Shown one piece after another: positions 63,819-64,000 of a DNA stretch of 64,000 nt. The stretch comes from Chitinophagales bacterium (lineage in GTDB: Bacteria > Bacteroidota > Bacteroidia > Chitinophagales > UBA10324). The DNA is taken from NCBI GenBank assembly GCA_019694975.1, contig JAIBAY010000001.1, forward strand, positions 1 to 64,000, written 5' to 3'. The translations under genes were made by a program, and so were the position numbers. How positions within the stretch are numbered: the first letter of the stretch is position 1; each line of letters begins with the position of its first letter. The notes beneath the pieces were generated by a model, which was given only the letters and a program-made list of their open reading frames with translations, was not told where the DNA came from and searched no databases.

Positions 63819-64000
63819 TTATTGTTTCAGTAATTTAGAAACAAACTGCCTGTTATTGAAATTGATTTTCGCGATGTATAAACCCGCAGGTAAGGTCCGT
63901 AAGTCGAGTTGTATATTGTTAATGCCTTGCTGCAGTTGTTGGCTGCCCATGTCCAACACCTTACCATAGCTGTCTACCAATTGCAGGCGAGCCTCTCCAT
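63819..64000 (-). CDS. C-terminus of a T9SS type A cargo protein (partial)
   Basis: The minus-strand frame runs from the window edge to a stop at 63819-63821. The 59 visible residues (LQLVDSYGKVLDMGSQQLQQ ... LPAGLYIAKINFNNRQFVSKLLKQ) are a complete-looking T9SS type A sorting domain: the V-D-x-x-G-K-V strand, the GINNIQLDLRTLPAGLY turn and the F-x-x-K-L end. The rest of the protein lies beyond the window. It is convergent with the polytopic membrane protein. Confidence 0.85.
   Translation of the reverse strand, partial: GEARLQLVDSYGKVLDMGSQQLQQGINNIQLDLRTLPAGLYIAKINFNNRQFVSKLLKQ

Noticed and set aside
1..64000. tRNA, rRNA, CRISPR arrays, insertion sequences, prophage
   Set aside because: I looked for T-loop GTTCGA-type sequence with acceptor stems, regular direct repeats with spacers, and transposase or integrase motifs, and saw none that hold up.

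Overview
The window is chromosomal DNA from a member of the Bacteroidota, most likely a Chitinophagales/Sphingobacteriia-type organism. The evidence is the TAnnTTTG-type -7 promoter boxes instead of sigma70 boxes, type IX secretion (T9SS) C-terminal sorting domains, a TonB receptor with an N-terminal CarboxypepD-like domain, a fused lpxC-fabZ gene, DUF3467 beside rpoC, and a DUF6600 protein. Gene density is ordinary. I see no phage, insertion sequence, CRISPR array, rRNA or tRNA.

Layout. 1-5.4 kb: a MITE-like repeat, DUF3467 and a monocistronic rpoC with its own promoter and terminator but no rpoB beside it. 5.6-9.1 kb: a large cyclase/TolB-like/TPR signalling protein, a small secreted protein and a decayed gene. 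9.1-17 kb: amino-acid permease and Cys/Met-type PLP enzyme, a Tat-exported asparaginase, a 1028-residue secreted BNR/sortilin-like propeller and a LolA-like protein. 17-25 kb: thyA-folA, proline dehydrogenase, DUF1761, rmuC, then aroE, comA-like and a TPR protein. 25-38 kb: an M1 peptidase with a C-terminal barrel-like extension, an ALDH7-type dehydrogenase, an ABC-F protein, DUF6600, and a two-gene flavoprotein/polyferredoxin operon. 38-50 kb: gmk, a T9SS-exported propeller-PKD protein, glycyl-tRNA synthetase, a candidate structured RNA, a lipoprotein, a hybrid-propeller sensor kinase with its NarL-type regulator, and DUF3109. 50-58 kb: a polyprenyl synthase, then a phosphate-scavenging type module (TonB receptor, T9SS beta-helix protein, PhoD-like phosphatase). 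58-64 kb: the lipid A operon lpxD, lpxC-fabZ, lpxA plus an overlapping ABC ATPase and a polytopic membrane protein, ending in a truncated T9SS cargo gene.

The most notable observations are: two matching 39-bp arrays of four TTAACA-like hexamers at exact 11-bp pitch (Pho-box architecture) placed 9 nt upstream of the -7 position of the TonB receptor and of the beta-helix gene; a promoter-to-terminator unit at 44.03-44.28 kb holding a GNRA-capped hairpin and no annotated gene; five genes whose -7 box sits only 4-6 nt before the start codon, which implies leaderless mRNAs; and the separation of rpoC from rpoB.
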